Origin: Nemertoderma westbladi
Lineage: Eukaryota > Xenacoelomorpha > Nemertodermatida > Nemertodermatidae
Length of the DNA stretch: 64,000 nt
Assembly (NCBI GenBank): GCA_032718475.1
Contig: JAUCBJ010004084.1
Location: forward strand, 1-64,000
Direction: 5' to 3'
Position numbers and translations under genes: made by a program. Each line of letters begins with the position of its first letter. The stretch's first letter is position 1. Below are positions 1 to 12,470 of the stretch, one piece after another. The notes under the pieces are model-generated. The model was not told the origin of the DNA, ran no database searches, and worked only from the letters and a program-made list of their open reading frames with translations.

Positions 1-795
1 GCACTAGTTACACCATTTTACACTAGTTACACCATGTTACACTAGTTACACCATGTTACACTAGATACACCATTTTACACTAGTTACACCATTTTATACT
101 AGTTACACCATTTTACACTGGTTACACCATTTTACACTAGTTACACCATGTTGCACTAGTTTCACCATGTTTCTCTAGTTACACCATTTTACACTAGTTA
201 CACCATGTTACACTAGTTACACCATGTTACACTAGTTACACCATTTTACACTAGTTACACCATTTTACACTGGTTACACAATTTTACACTAGTTTCACCA
301 TGTTGCACTAGTTTCACCATGTTTCTCTAGTTACACCATGTTTCTTTAGTTACACCATGTTTATCTAGTTACACCATGTTTCTCTAGTTACACCATGTTT
401 CTCTAGTTACACCATGTTTCTCAAGTTACATAATGTTTCTCTAGTTACACCATGTTTCTGTAGTTACACCATGTTTCTCTAGTTACACCATGTTTCTCTA
501 GTTACACCATGTTTCTCTAGTTACACCATGTTTCTCTAGTTACACCACGTTTCTCTAGTTACACCATGTTTCTCTAGTTACACCATGTTTCTCTAGTTAC
601 ACCATGTTTCTCTAGTTACACCATGTTTCTCTAGTTACACCATGTTTCTCTAGTTACACCATGTTTCTCTAGTTACACCATGTTTCTCTAGTTACACCAT
701 GTTTCTCTAGTTACACCATGTTTCTCTAGTTACACCATGTTTCTTTAGTTACACCATGTTTTTCTAGTTACACCATGTTTCTCTAGTTACGCACC
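1..795. repeat. 19-bp minisatellite, about 42 copies
   Basis: A head-to-tail array of a 19-bp unit with the constant core CTAGTTACACCAT. The left part (about 1-300) mostly carries the variant TTACACTAGTTACACCAT. The right part (about 300-790) is dominated by TTTCTCTAGTTACACCAT and is more homogeneous, as expected when one variant has spread recently. The array begins before the window. It has no spacers and no coding potential. Confidence 0.95.
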
Positions 796-2262
796 ATGTT
801 ACAAACTAGCCACAAACCCAGGCATTCAGCCACCAACAAACAAACTAATAATAGCTACAGGAACACGAGCTAAATGCTACAATGGAATTGTAGCAGCCAG
901 TATGATGTTTTATAATGAATTTCAATACAAACTGAAAGTTTAGCCAACCATTTATTCTCCGGACTACAGCCGGAATATAGGCCTACACTGGCAAACTATG
1001 TTAAGTCATCGCTTTGGCTTTTTTGCCATACCAAGTTTGGGCTTTCTTAGCAAAAAATACACTTGTACAGTAACATGACAGAAGCGATTGGCGTTTTTAC
1101 CACAACTCCTACTCTTAATTTGCAATTCTCACTTTGGCTAAGACACATCTCTTTTCTGAAGCAGTGGATGTGAGTATCACTTTGGCGTTTATATCACACC
1201 TCCCTAAGGTACTCTAGTACAAATTTCAGTTAAAACCTCATTTTAGCCAAAATGGCACTTTGGCTGTTCGCCATATCACCGACGATATAAACACTAAACA
1301 GGTAGATTACACAGTGTGTAGTTTCATTGTCGAATTTTTAAATTAATTTACTTTTACTTCATTTAAGTAATAAAAATTTTAACTTTACTTAGCGCCGTTA
1401 GTATTAACAATGAATTGTTGTTGTTATATAGCACTACTTGTACAGTAGCACAAGAGTAGCACTGGCCTAATATAATATATTTGTAAATTCAAGAGAGACG
1501 ATACATTGCTAGGGAGCTTTACAATGAAACTGAACCTAAACCTGAATCTTCTTTACATGGCTTTACCATTTGGTTACCTCGCTAAGTAACTCATGTAGTT
1601 TCTGACGAATTATACCTAGTTGTTATATGTAGGCCTACTGTACTTTACCACTATCGATCTCTGGATCACTTGGAAAAGGACTAAGTAAAGTGATACTTTA
1701 TAATACAGGTATAATGAAAACAGTCAATTAATATCGGTTCTCATAAAAATATCTATGTATTAATTAATAATTACATTAATTTAGGATTAATTTGTGCCAA
1801 AGAGAGAGTGAAATCTCATGAAAATGGACCGTATTTACTATTGCGGGTTGCGTGACATATTCAAAATGATGTAGTATTTGGTTTGGTACTGCATTTTTTT
1901 TTCCAATTCAAGGTTCTGTTTTCAGCTACAATATCTAAGAGGAGCATCTGTAAATCTGCAAGAGCCCAGCAAGGATTGCCATAGAGCCGCAAAATTACTA
2001 GTTGTAATTTCCTCCACAGCTGCACGGAAAAGCTGCAATTTAAAGAGCTTTAAGGATGCTTTCATTTTGCGGATGCGGGGGTCATCTACCGAACATCTTT
2101 CTCATCCATGAGCACAGATAAAAAAAATAATTGCTGTAATATTGATGTTGAAACATTGAATTAGACAGATAGGCGGACATCCCACAAGGATTTTATGCTT
2201 ACTAAACGTTATAGAAGAGTGACTTACATCATAGTCCCATATGCTAAATATAATTTGAAAAT
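796..2262. other. intergenic, no gene seen
   Basis: AT-rich sequence with short reading frames that lack codon structure. Scattered ACTTTGGC words occur at 1010-1260 without a clear period. I see no RT, protease or transposase motif and no tandem array. Confidence 0.6.
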
Positions 2263-2690
2263 AAGGTAGCACTTTGTGACGGTTTGTATTGTAAACATAT
2301 ATATAAATTATACATATAGTGAGACACAAAATGTAACATAGGGGTCAGCTATTCATACAAGCCGTACTATTCTGACAAAAATTTACAGAAATTGGGCATC
2401 CTGAAAATTTAAAAACAAGCGCATCTCTTAGAAGACATATTAAGTTGTACGGATATTAAGTTTTGTTAATTTACTATGTATTTAAATGGTAAAATAATTA
2501 AAAAAATGTAATTTCTAAAATTATCGAAAAATGACTTACACTTTTATTTTAAAAGATAATTTAAGTGGATTTATATGTTTAATATATGGAAGAATCAATG
2601 CTAAAAATTATTTATCAATGCAGATAGCGGTTCTTGTTATTAAATTTTGCATATGTAGATTCAAAATACAAAGGTAGCAGTACCGTCATT
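2263..2690 (+). repeat. dispersed AT-rich repeat, copy A
   Basis: About 430 bp starting AAGGTAGCACTTTGTGACGG and ending AAAGGTAGCAGTACCGTCA. The same order of blocks recurs at 3388-3815 (direct) and 6021-6446 (inverted). The blocks are a terminal GTAGCA with CGACGG, a middle ACACAAAATGTAACAT, then AGATAATTTAAGTGGATT, then CATATGTAGATTCAAAATAC. It has no ORF. It looks like a short non-autonomous element; copy A is more diverged from B and C than they are from each other. Confidence 0.75.
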
Positions 2691-3337
2691 ATTTAACAAA
2701 TATTAATTGATTTATTCGAAATCTAACAATTTATTATCACAACGTTTTTATAGAAATAGTATTATTTTTCCCCGTGGAAACATATAAACCATAAAAATGT
2801 AACAGAAGCTATTATTCTGAAACATTAATATTTTATAATTTTTCCAGAAGTAAATTTTCAGATTATGTATTTAATAGGTATTTCTTTCAGTTTCATGATA
2901 ATTTCCTAAATTGTTGTTTATTAATTTAAAGCATAAAACGTTTTACATCTCTAACTGCTATTAGAAAATCAACGCTACTTTCTATTAAATTATTCAAGTC
3001 ATATTCAAATTATTTATTTACTCAAACAGCCAATTTATTATTGAAGTATGAAAATCTGGGGATATGGCAATGGTGTATAGAAGGTAATTAATTGCTTTCC
3101 TTGATATCGTAAAGTACGGAACGCCAGTAGTAGCTATCCAGTTTACCCATAATAAAAAAAGGTAAGACAAACTGAAAGAGAGAAGAGCTACATCGAGATG
3201 AATTAAATTTACTGATAGCCATACCCTGAAGGCTTACACTAACTCATGACTCGCCCCTTATGCTTCTGTGTCTGGCACAATTTACCATTGCACATTATAC
3301 TGATGCCTGGCATGTATTTGATTCACCTGAATCAACA

Positions 3338-3815
3338 AAACCGCTTTCTCAAATAAGTATTAGTCAATAACGCTAAATAAAACAATAAAGTAGCATTTTG
3401 CGACGGTTTGTGTTTTAAACATATATATAAATTATACATATATTGAAACACAAAATGTAACATACATGTCAGCTACTCTTACAAGCCATATTATTTTCAC
3501 GAAAAATTTCACAAAAATAACATCCTGATCATTTTAAATCAACCCCATCTATTATAACGGTTATTAAGGTGTATGAATATATAAGTTCCGCAGCTTTTCA
3601 ATGTATTTCAGTAGCAAAATTATTCAAAAATCAAAATTTCAAAAATTATCAAAAACATAACTTCCCCTTTATTTTAAAAGATAATTTAAGTGGATTCATA
3701 AGTTGAATGCATAGGAGAATCAAAGCAAAGAATTACTTATCAACCCACTTAACGTTTAATATTATTAAATTTTCCATATGTAGATTCAAAATACAAAGGT
3801 AGCAATACCGTCACT
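3338..3815 (+). repeat. dispersed AT-rich repeat copy B, left arm of a large inverted repeat
   Basis: Same family as copy A, but similarity to the inverted copy at 6021-6492 extends about 50 bp further, through CAAATAAGTATTAGTCAATA and CGCTAAATAAAACAA, before the shared GTAGCATTTTGCGACGG end. The two ~480-bp arms face each other across ~2.2 kb. Copies B and C probably belong to one larger inverted structure, or were duplicated together with their flanks. Confidence 0.75.
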
Positions 3816-5607
3816 ATTTAACAATTTATAATTGATTTATTCATAATTTAATTAATTAAATTAATTAAATTTAATTAATTTAATTAAGAAAACATGCAGT
3901 TTTAATTAAATAGATATTAATTCTTCTCAATAAAACAATTAATGGGTGGGTATGCGAAATATACAGTATACTGTAATATGATTTGCAAACAAAAATATTA
4001 AACAATTTACATGACTACGAATTGTATATCGTCTTTGTATATCAAGCAATAAAGTCAATTATTATATTATTAATTGGCAACAAAGATCAATTATTTTATT
4101 CCAAACTTGGATTCTATTGCAAGGGATTGATTTGACCGCACTGGTGTGAACTACAGATCGATTTCTCTACGATTTCTCGCGAACTCTTTCATTTTCTGTG
4201 ACAGTTTACTGTGCGCGATATTGCTCTCGAAGATCAGCTCTCGAACCGCGGAGAAACTTCGTGGTTTTCTTTACAGACGTGGTCCTCTCTGAAGCTGATA
4301 ATTCCACTTCCAACAGGTTAAATAATAGTTGTTTTAACTTTTATTTATTTTCTTTTAAAACGTTTATATTTTGATTGTATAAAGGTTGGCTGGCAGCTGA
4401 CAATGGCTAATTGTACATTGTATATATTATTAAACTTACTCTAGAACGAAATAATTAATTCATAATAATTCAGATACGGCAGACTTTCGACGCGACGACA
4501 GAAATCATCCCTCCTCCTAGTGGAAAATCGGCGCTGATTACTCCCAAAATTAAAACTGTCACCTGTACTAATGACTTTAGTTTATTGTATTGGTTAGAAT
4601 AACGCATCACTGCAACCCGCTCTTTTCCCTAGTAGATAATTTAACATTGCAACAAGATATAAATATAAATGAGGACTACTTGCGCCAATGTATATGTTTG
4701 ATTTAATGGTGCAAATTGATTGCAAACATATTTTAATAATAATATTAATAATAAATAATTAGTAATCTAATATGAAGCTGTTACAAATAATATTTAAGTA
4801 CAATATTTACATTACGTGCTAATAAATTCCTTTCCCAAGCTAATATTTTTCTTACTACACACCACATAACAGCATTTGGTTAATTAAATGCAGCTTATTT
4901 ACTGTTCTCTGATTGGGCGAGACCAGACGTCTATTAAATGGTTGGCGTATAAGACATTTAAGGAAAGGTGGGTTGACTCATTGTATTGTGTTATCAAGGT
5001 GTAGGGCCTACGTACACCTTATGTGTTATGCATTGTATTGTGCATTCTGTCCAATTGTTCGTTGACAAGCAACCACATACAGTCATAATAAACTCGAATA
5101 AATAAACAACCTGTTAGGCCTACCAAATGCAGTACAGCAGTAGTAGCCTCTCCTCTACTACCACTACCACACATCAACAGATGGGCTTGAGTTGGTATTA
5201 GTTTTTTTATTTACAGTTTGTTGGTAGTAGGCCTACTGTAGTACATTGTCGATGTTGAAGCGCAGGCGATCACTGAAGGCACTTTTGGCGCTACTTTAAT
5301 GTGAGATTCACTTACAATCTGCCTTTCGCTCTGGCGAAACACACTCGGAATACCCATACCCAATGCTGAACTTTTCAACTGTTTCGAGACATCTGATTAC
5401 GATTCTTCTACGACCTGCCGTTCCCTGAATAAGACTTCGCTATCAAAAAAAATGTGGTCTTGGCGTCTTAGAATCGAAGTTGGTAAAGGAAACATCAGCT
5501 CCGGTGAGAAGAACAACTGAAGTAAACAACTGACTGACTGAGTTCCTCCGCTGTTAGAGAGCGCTATATCGTGCACAGCAAATTGTAAGAGTTCGAGAAA
5601 CTGGAAG

Positions 5608-5664
5608 AGTTCGCGAGGAATCGTAGATAAATTGTAACAATTTATCTACGATTTCTCGCGAACT
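5608..5664. repeat. near-perfect 57-bp palindrome
   Basis: AGTTCGCGAG and its partner CTCGCGAACT bound a palindrome whose halves meet at ATTGTAACAAT. The arms are about 27 bp with one clear mismatch. It overlaps a second perfect palindrome at 5660-5684 by five bases. Such a site could extrude a cruciform or form an RNA hairpin; I see no other evidence of function. Confidence 0.8.
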
Positions 5665-5684
5665 ACAGAACAGTTCTGTAGTTC
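5660..5684. repeat. 25-bp palindrome
   Basis: GAACTACAGAAC-A-GTTCTGTAGTTC: two 12-bp arms that are perfect reverse complements around a single central base. It abuts the larger palindrome at 5608-5664 and shares the GAACT end with it. Confidence 0.85.
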
Positions 5685-6020
5685 AACAGCGTGATGGCCC
5701 ACTCCCTCCCGATAATTTCTTCATATTTTTAATAATAATTTTAAACTAAAGATAATTTCTTCGATTGAGTGTTTGGAATAAACGTATACGCACGTATACT
5801 GAGCGGCCCGGAGGCTGACCTCTCAGCATATGGATTCTGTCGCCGCCGCCGTAACGAACATGCATCACACAGACTCCACGAAACAGATGGGATTGGAGGA
5901 TAAAAACCAATAATGACTTACATCAACCAAACAAACTGCCGTCTAATGTAATACACAGTCGCCTAAGCAGACAACTCACAATCACATCCTGATCCGCAAC
6001 CTGGGAAATTGTTATATATT

Positions 6021-6492
6021 GTCGGTACTGCTACCTTTGTATTTTGAATCTACATATGCAAAATTTAATAATATTAATCGTTAAGTGGGTTGATAAGTAA
6101 TTTTTAGCTTTGATTCTCCCATATATTAAACTTATAAATCCACTTCAAATATATTTTAAAATAAAGGGGAAGTTATCTTTTTGATAGTTGTTGAAATTTA
6201 AATATTTTAATTATTTTACTATTGAAATACATTGGAAAATTAACAAGACTTAATATTCATACACCTTAATAACCGTTATAATAGATGGGGTTGATTTAAA
6301 ATTATCAGGATGTTATTTTTGTGAAATTTTTCGTGAAAATAATATGGCTTGTAAGAGTAGCTGACATGTATGTTACATTTTGTGTTTCAATATATTTATA
6401 ATTTATATATATGTTTAAAATACAAACCGTCGCAAAATGCTACCTTGTTGTTTTATTTAGCGTTATTGACTAATACTTATTTGGGAAAGCGA
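6021..6492 (-). repeat. dispersed AT-rich repeat copy C, right arm of the inverted repeat
   Basis: Inverted copy of the segment at 3338-3815. Read on the minus strand it starts near CGCTTTCCCAAATAAG, runs through GGTAGCATTTTGCGACGG and ends at GGTAGCAGTACCGACA. Similarity to copy B is high and extends past the core element on the GTAGCATTTT side. Confidence 0.75.
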
Positions 6493-7387
6493 TCCAGCAA
6501 CAATACTATACATTGGCTTATATTAGAAGCGAAATACAAATATATTTTTTTTACGATAACTGTTTTAAGTAACACGAATTAATTACAATTACTCTATCTG
6601 TTTCGAAACAGGTCAGATAAGTAGGGGGGGGGGGGGGGGGGGGATAAACACCCTCTGGTTAAAATATTAGTTTGTTTTCTTATCTTTTCTGGTGTATAAT
6701 TTGATTAGTATTTACGGTTTTCACTTTCAGGCATGTCGACCCTTAGCGACAGGCTGGTGAACTGCCGAATAATATACGTCCTCCCAAACACGCAACCGCC
6801 TGTGGTGCAATCTATATATGCCATGCATCAGCTCGAAAAGATTAAAAACAACAAAAACGCAGGACTTTTTCACCTTCAGACATTCCACCTACTACCGGTA
6901 GACTAGAGAACTTCAGCTTCCTCCCAAACACGAATCCAATCTTGTAGTAGATATTTCCCCAGTATCAGCTCAAAAACAATAAAATTGGTGATGGGAATGG
7001 TTTCACTCTCAGAGATTACACACCCAAGCAGCAGATTGAAGAACTGTAGGCTGGTCGGCGTCCTCTCACTCAAACAGGCAGCGTAAGATCTCTGTGGTAC
7101 ATACATACATACATACATACATACCTGCAAAGTTTCAGTTAGAACAGCCTTAGTCTTAGTCTAATGGTGAAACTGCAGTTACAAAGTCGCCTGAGTCCTG
7201 ATTGCTGACCAGTAATATATTTTGGCCTAAAACGATGCAAAATAATCCACTTTGACCACATTCGATTCACGCAAACAAATACTTAAAATATGACGAGATA
7301 GTGACGTTGCTCAAGTTAGCTTTCTATTATTGTATCGCGAGACAGACAGACTGAGATTTATAAGACTTAAAGTCAGAGATTTTATAT
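6493..7387. other. intergenic with homopolymer and tetranucleotide tracts
   Basis: No gene seen. Holds a G20 run at 6624-6643 and a (CATA)n microsatellite at about 7098-7124. The rest has no recognised motif. Confidence 0.6.
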
Positions 7388-7970
7388 TGGACGGATCCAT
7401 CATGGATGTTGGACGGATCCGTCATGGATGTTGGACGGATTCGTCATGAATGTTGGACGGATCCATCACGGATGTTGGACGGATCCGTCATGGATGTTGG
7501 ACGGATCCGTCATGGATGTTGGACGGATCCGTCATGGATGTTGGACGGATCCATCATGGATGTTGGACGGATCCGTCATGGATGTTGGACGGATCCATCA
7601 TGGATATTGGACGGATCCGTCATGGATGTTGGATGGATCCATCATGGATATTGGACGGATCCGTCATGGATGCTGGATGGATCCGTCATGGATGTTGGAC
7701 GGATCCATCATGGATGTTGGACGGATCCATCATGGATGTTGGACGGGTCCATCAAGGAAGTTGGACGGATCCGTCATGGATGTTGGACGGATCCATCATG
7801 GATGTTGGACGGATCCATCATGGATGTTGGACGGATCCGTCATGGATGTTGGACGGATCCGTTATGGATGTTGGACGGATCCATCATGGATGTTGGACGG
7901 ATCCGTCATGGATGTTGGATGGATCCGTCATGGATGTTGGACGGATCCATCATGGATGTTGGATGGATAT
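7387..7970 (+). repeat. 22-bp minisatellite, about 26 copies
   Basis: Tandem units made of GGATGTTGGAC plus GGATCCRTCAT. Each unit differs mainly at the R (G or A), so units alternate irregularly between GTCAT and ATCAT types. The unit length is one more than a multiple of three and lacks stop codons, so all three plus-strand frames read open for 185-193 codons. These frames are artefacts of the repeat, not genes. Confidence 0.95.
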
Positions 7971-8360
7971 ATTTATATTTCGAATAATTTTAGATAGATT
8001 TCGATAGATAGATTTCGTAATTTGCGTCATTATCAATGCATACTACACATAGTTCTATCGAAATACGAAAATAAGTGGCCTAATTTGTAATGACTGGAAA
8101 TTGCAGAATAAAACTAGCACAAAATCGCACAGACTAAATACTGAAATAGCACGGCGGTACTCTACTACTATAATAACAGTGGCCTTCTACGTCCTACATA
8201 CAGAAGCTAGGGACCCCCAATTATTCTACTACATTATATATTTCTCAATAGCAGTCTTACATATGTTTCCTTACATTTTCAGATATCACTAAATTCCATA
8301 TAGTAATTTCACTTTGCTACTAATGGGCTACAGTATTATTTAATATAATTAAGGATAACA
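7971..8360. other. intergenic, no gene seen
   Basis: AT-rich tail after the minisatellite, with GATAGATAGATTTCG near its start. One short open frame (8101-8292) shows no recognisable domain and I do not regard it as a gene. Confidence 0.55.
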
Positions 8361-8757
8361 AAATGTAGCATTTTATAGCGGTTTGCATATTCGCTATATG
8401 TACAAATTCTATATATAGAAATAATCTGTGTTTTTAAAGATATCTCGAAATGCTACCATCACCACTCCCAAAGTTTAATATATAAGTAGCATAGCCGTCA
8501 AATCTTCCCATTAACTGAAGGGTTTTTGTATATTCAGTTTCAGAATACAAAAATTATATGTATATTGACCATAGCAGCCGAACCATGATGATTTGCAAAA
8601 AGCAATTTGTTTCCAATGTTAGACATTTTGATTTATTTAATAATAAAATAGTTAAATAAAATGTATTAGATAATAAAATTAAAATATAAGAAATGTTAAT
8701 ATAAAACCATATGTATGTCTTTGAAATATATATTAGTGACGGTTCTGCTACATTTTG
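8361..8757. repeat. diverged member of the GTAGCA repeat family (copy D)
   Basis: Begins AAATGTAGCATTTTATAGCGG and has AAGTAGCATAGCCGTCAAAT at 8485-8504, the same terminal signatures as copies A-C but only ~140 bp apart. An inverted terminal signature (GACGGTTCTGCTACATTTTG) follows at 8738-8757. Either a deleted copy with an adjoining inverted fragment or a shorter subfamily. A (TA)n run follows at 8759-8780. Confidence 0.5.
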
Positions 8758-8780
8758 TGTATATATATATATATATATAT

Positions 8781-10320
8781 AGTGGGTCATGGTCGGTAGT
8801 ACATGACTTACTATATATATATACCTATTAATCCCTTTTTGCGGATAAAATGGAAGCACAATTATTATATGTACCACCACCATAAATATATAACAGAATT
8901 ATATTTATATTAACCATATTATATTAAATTTGAGGTTGTCGAAGTTATCATTGACTGATAAGAGGAACCGAATCAAAGATTATTTTTGCATCGTCTAATT
9001 TTCAAGACCTACGATTGAGCTTTTCGGTCTTTTTCTCTTTCCTTCTCCTCAATAATTGAGTGCCCTATTTTATATGCTCACAGACAGCCTCAGTGGATAG
9101 TTCTTTTTATGTATTTTACGCATACTGTTTTATCTTTTTAAACGATATTATTGACAAATAATTACAATAGATTTTTACTCTTCATTTTTTATCAAGAACA
9201 TATAACATAACACTCACGAATTTTTATCCGTTTTATTTTTAGCTGTACTGTGTTGTTTGCAGAGCCCATTTCATTTGATATAAGTATTTTCACAATTCAC
9301 TGTTGATTTCACTACCGCTCACCGGCATTCCAATACCGAACTGGAACACCTATCGAATTATGAATAATTCAATTTGTTGTTCCAAATTCTTGTCAATTGT
9401 TGTCAATTCCAAAAATAATAATCATTGGCCTCTGCCTCTGGTGTTTTAAAATTTGGGCAGCCTTATTATCTGGCCTGATCTTATCCTGATCGTAGCAGAT
9501 ATAATAGCCATGTTGTTACTTTCCAAGACAATAATTATAATGTTTAATGTAAAAATGGTTTTGATATTTAACAAATTGCAACCATACATTCAATAAATAA
9601 ATATTGTATTGTATGTAAATTCTTAGAAGATTTTGTATGATCATTCTATGATCGTAGCAGATTTACAATGTATTATGATCAGTGCAGATGAATCAAGCAC
9701 ATACTGTAGTATGATCCGTATAGATCTTGGCAGATTTGTAAAGTCGCTAGTCTAGGGTAACCTTTCTTTACACCAATAGCACGCTCGTAATTCGTCTATT
9801 TACAATGTGATTTAACTGTAAATCCTTATATAATTATAATTAATACAAATTCCTAATCCTTATAATTATAGACCGGTCTCTCTCACATGTGTCAGTTGTA
9901 AGATTATGTATATTTGCATAAAAAAATGAAATCTTAGATTATCTACGTGCAAATAATATTATAAGTAGGGCACAGCGTGGTTTTGTAAAACGTCGTAGCA
10001 CATTGTACAGTATCATGTATATATCGCATATAATAGATAGATGGTACCGGTACACCAACGACAGTAGGGCCGTGGCTTCATGTAGGCCGCGGTGTACAGT
10101 ACTACAGCAAGAAACCTAAAGATAATAATGCCAGCCTAGCGCCATCTACGGGTCGCAAGGCCTAATAAACTACTGTACAGTATGTACAATAGCTCACACA
10201 CATGTTCACAACTGTTAGAGTGAACCAATAATTGGTTCAAATTATTAGATGATCGTAAGGATGCAGATGTAATATACGTTGACTGTATTCGACATTCGAC
10301 TGATTGAGATTCGATTGATT
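8781..10320. other. intergenic, no gene seen
   Basis: AT-rich sequence without recognisable coding motifs. The phrase TGATCGTAGCAGAT recurs near 9488 and 9651, with a looser form near 9713, suggesting a short degenerate repeat. Nothing else is supported. Confidence 0.55.
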
Positions 10321-10661
10321 GAGGCATTCGACTCTGTAGTTCATTCTAAGTGAATTTGTAAACTTTTAAGTTACGGTATTAGTGGTAATTTACTACTTTG
10401 GATCAGTGCTTTCTTATCAAATCGGACGCAAAGTGTGATTGTAGGACATCTATTTATTATTACATTATTATTTTTTTTACTTTTGCAAATACGGTGCGGT
10501 GCAATAGAGGACATTCTTATAAACTTTTTAAAAGTTTTACTAGATTAGAGATAACTAAGTATTCCTATTCAAACCGTGTAGTAAGTGTATGGGACGATTT
10601 ACCATCAAACGTAGTTATGGCAGTCAATATTAATGTTTTTAAGAACTTTAAGAACTTTTAA
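10321..10661 (+). pseudogene. CR1/Jockey-type LINE reverse transcriptase remnant
   Basis: Two pieces of a LINE RT are visible in different frames. From 10321 the translation has AFDSV, then KLLSYGISGNLLLWISAF and LSNRTQSVIV. This is the palm region around the first catalytic Asp (FDSV) and the SYGISG segment typical of Jockey/CR1 ORF2. After a deletion, 10480-10661 encodes RGHSYKLFK, YSNRVVSVWDDLP and NVFKN, the usual C-terminal end of such ORF2 proteins. The middle, including the YxDD box, is gone. An in-frame stop and a frameshift make it dead. Confidence 0.8.
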
Positions 10662-11159
10662 GAACTAATTACTTTAATTACCTAATAAAGTAATTCTCCT
10701 TACATATTATCTAATTAATTGAGTATTGCGGTCATCAGTCATGCCATGGTCTGATGGTATAGTTTAATAATATTATATTAACTATAATATACTGTATGTC
10801 ATTCTTTCATTGTTCATAATAAAATAGCACTTTATAGCGTTAGGGCACGAGTGATTTTGTTTCCCGAGCGACAGTGAGGGAAATAATAGAACGAGGGCCG
10901 TAAAAGCTTTAATGTGCTAATTCTGAACAATGGAGAATCTAATTTTATTTATTTGTGGATAATTATTTGTAGTTATGAACTCAAACATTTCTAGAACAAC
11001 CTAATATAATGACGCAGTGACATACTGGAAATACATAGCAAAATTTATGGCGTAGGGACACGGTCCTACGAATTACCGCAAAATACCACTACTACTATTA
11101 CTAGGACCGGCATGCTGCATTTCAGCTGCATTTTTAAGAATGCTGTGCCGGCTTATCGA
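10662..11159. other. intergenic, no gene seen
   Basis: No coding motif. At 10816-10840 the words ATAGCACTTTATAGCG echo the dispersed GTAGCA family. Around 10845-10920 a moderately GC-rich stretch (CCCGAGCGACAGTGAGGG) stands out from the AT-rich surroundings without an explanation. Confidence 0.5.
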
Positions 11160-11950
11160 CAAAATTGCACCGCCACAACTCCCTATCACCCATGACATTT
11201 GCTAGATCATCCGCATCTTAAAGGCCAGTGTCCTTTAAGATGCGTCTCAAGAAAGTCATGGGCTGTCCACCATGCTTATTCACTCCATGAGGCTGCCAAA
11301 GTACAAGATTATGCACTGGTTGGTCCTCACGGCGAAAGCAATGTCCTGCAAAGCGGAGGCGATTTTGTTCTAGTGTCAAGCTTGAGGGAACCAATGATAC
11401 ACCTCCAATGTTATATAGTGTCTGGTTGGAGATGTGTGCATTGTACTTGACACAATGAACCCGGCGTAGCATTCTTGTGAATGTGCCATCCAGAGATTTG
11501 GTGTCCTCAGCAGTTAGAGCCCAGCATGGACTCCCATAGAGGAGTACTGGAACTACTGCTGCTCTAAATAGTCGGACCTAAGTTTCCGATTAATTCTCGG
11601 TGACTTCCAAATCCTGGAAAGCCTATTCAAGGCTGCCCATGCCTTTCCCTTACGTATTCGAAGGTCCTCACCTGACTTCGGGATCCATGATCCCAGGTAA
11701 CAGAAGTCATCCACATGCTCAAGCATACCATCTTTTGAGCTTATGCTCATCCGATCAGAGACTTGCTGAGGACTTTCAAAGTTAACTGTCAAAATTTTGG
11801 TCTTTCTGGAGTTAATATAAAGACCACACTAGAAGCAGCATGTTCTAATGAGCTGAGGAGCCGTTGGGCTCCCTCTATTGATTCTGAGAGTACTCAAGTC
11901 ATCAGCAAAGTCTAGATCAGTTAGGTACTTGTTCCTCGACTTCTGGAGCC
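11160..11950 (-). pseudogene. RTE-like LINE 3' remnant (RT C-terminal half)
   Basis: On the minus strand the translation runs, with frameshifts, from LDFADDLSTL (catalytic FADD box, about 11899-11910) through FCYLGSWIPKSGEDLRIRKG and AWAALNRLSRIWKS to LRFAGHCFRREDQ, LVLWQPHG and a decayed tail near 11160. The same blocks in the same order occur in the better-preserved LINE at 34.0-38.9 kb (FADD, YLGSWIESSKKDI, AWAALSKMDTIWKS, LRFSGHCWRSKDE, LLWQPTHG), so the two are the same family. Only the 3' part of the element is present, as usual for 5'-truncated LINE insertions. Confidence 0.85.
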
Positions 11951-12011
11951 AGTAGGTGGAGTTATCATCAGCATCACCCCATCATCATTATGATGATCTA
12001 AGGATAATGAA

Positions 12012-12213
12012 ATGCCACAAAAGACCGCAAAGTACCGCAAAAGACCGCAAAATACCACTAAAGACAGCAAAAGACCGCAAAAGACCACAAAAGGACAGAT
12101 AAGGCATGAATATACTGCAAGACGAATTACCGCAAAAGACTGTAAATTACCGCAAAAGACTGTAAAATACCACAAAAGACCGCAAAAAAGCAAAGCAAAA
12201 GACCACAAAACTG
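12012..12213. repeat. imperfect CCGCAAAAGA tandem repeat
   Basis: Irregular tandem units of about 10-12 bp around GACCGCAAAAGACCGCAAAA and ATACCAC on the plus strand. Copies are diverged and of uneven length. The open frames across it are low-complexity by-products. Confidence 0.85.
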
Positions 12214-12470
12214 CTTTAATACTATTACACAGTATATTATTTCTGTATTGTATTACATTACAGTTGCATACAGCAGTCTGGCAGTACAGTAACTATATGC
12301 CGATGACGTTAAGATTTATGGTGTATCTTCCACACATGTATCATTAAGTGGTGCATTATACAGTAATATATACTTTAGTCTTGGAGTGAACGGTGGCAGC
12401 TTACCTTTGCCAGCCACGTAATGTACGTGGGTTTAAAAAACCCGGTGCATCCGTATTATTTAAATAATGT

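Larger units (their letters stand above)
3816..6020. other. spacer between the inverted arms, with a second nested inverted pair
   Basis: No gene seen. Inside lies a second, shorter inverted pair: about 4163-4232 (contains CTACGATTTCTCGCGAACTC and GTGCGCGATATTGCTCTC) matches the reverse complement of about 5557-5632 with a few differences. TTAATTAA-rich sequence lies at 3840-3890. The interval 4240-5550 is AT-rich without recognisable motifs. Confidence 0.55.

Noticed and set aside
7406-8007. Three overlapping repetitive ORFs of 185-193 codons
   Set aside because: Produced by a stop-free 22-bp tandem repeat; the three frames encode the same cycle, and there is no promoter or domain.
12012-12347. 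Lys/Thr-rich 111-codon ORF
   Set aside because: Translation of the imperfect CCGCAAAAGA repeat.
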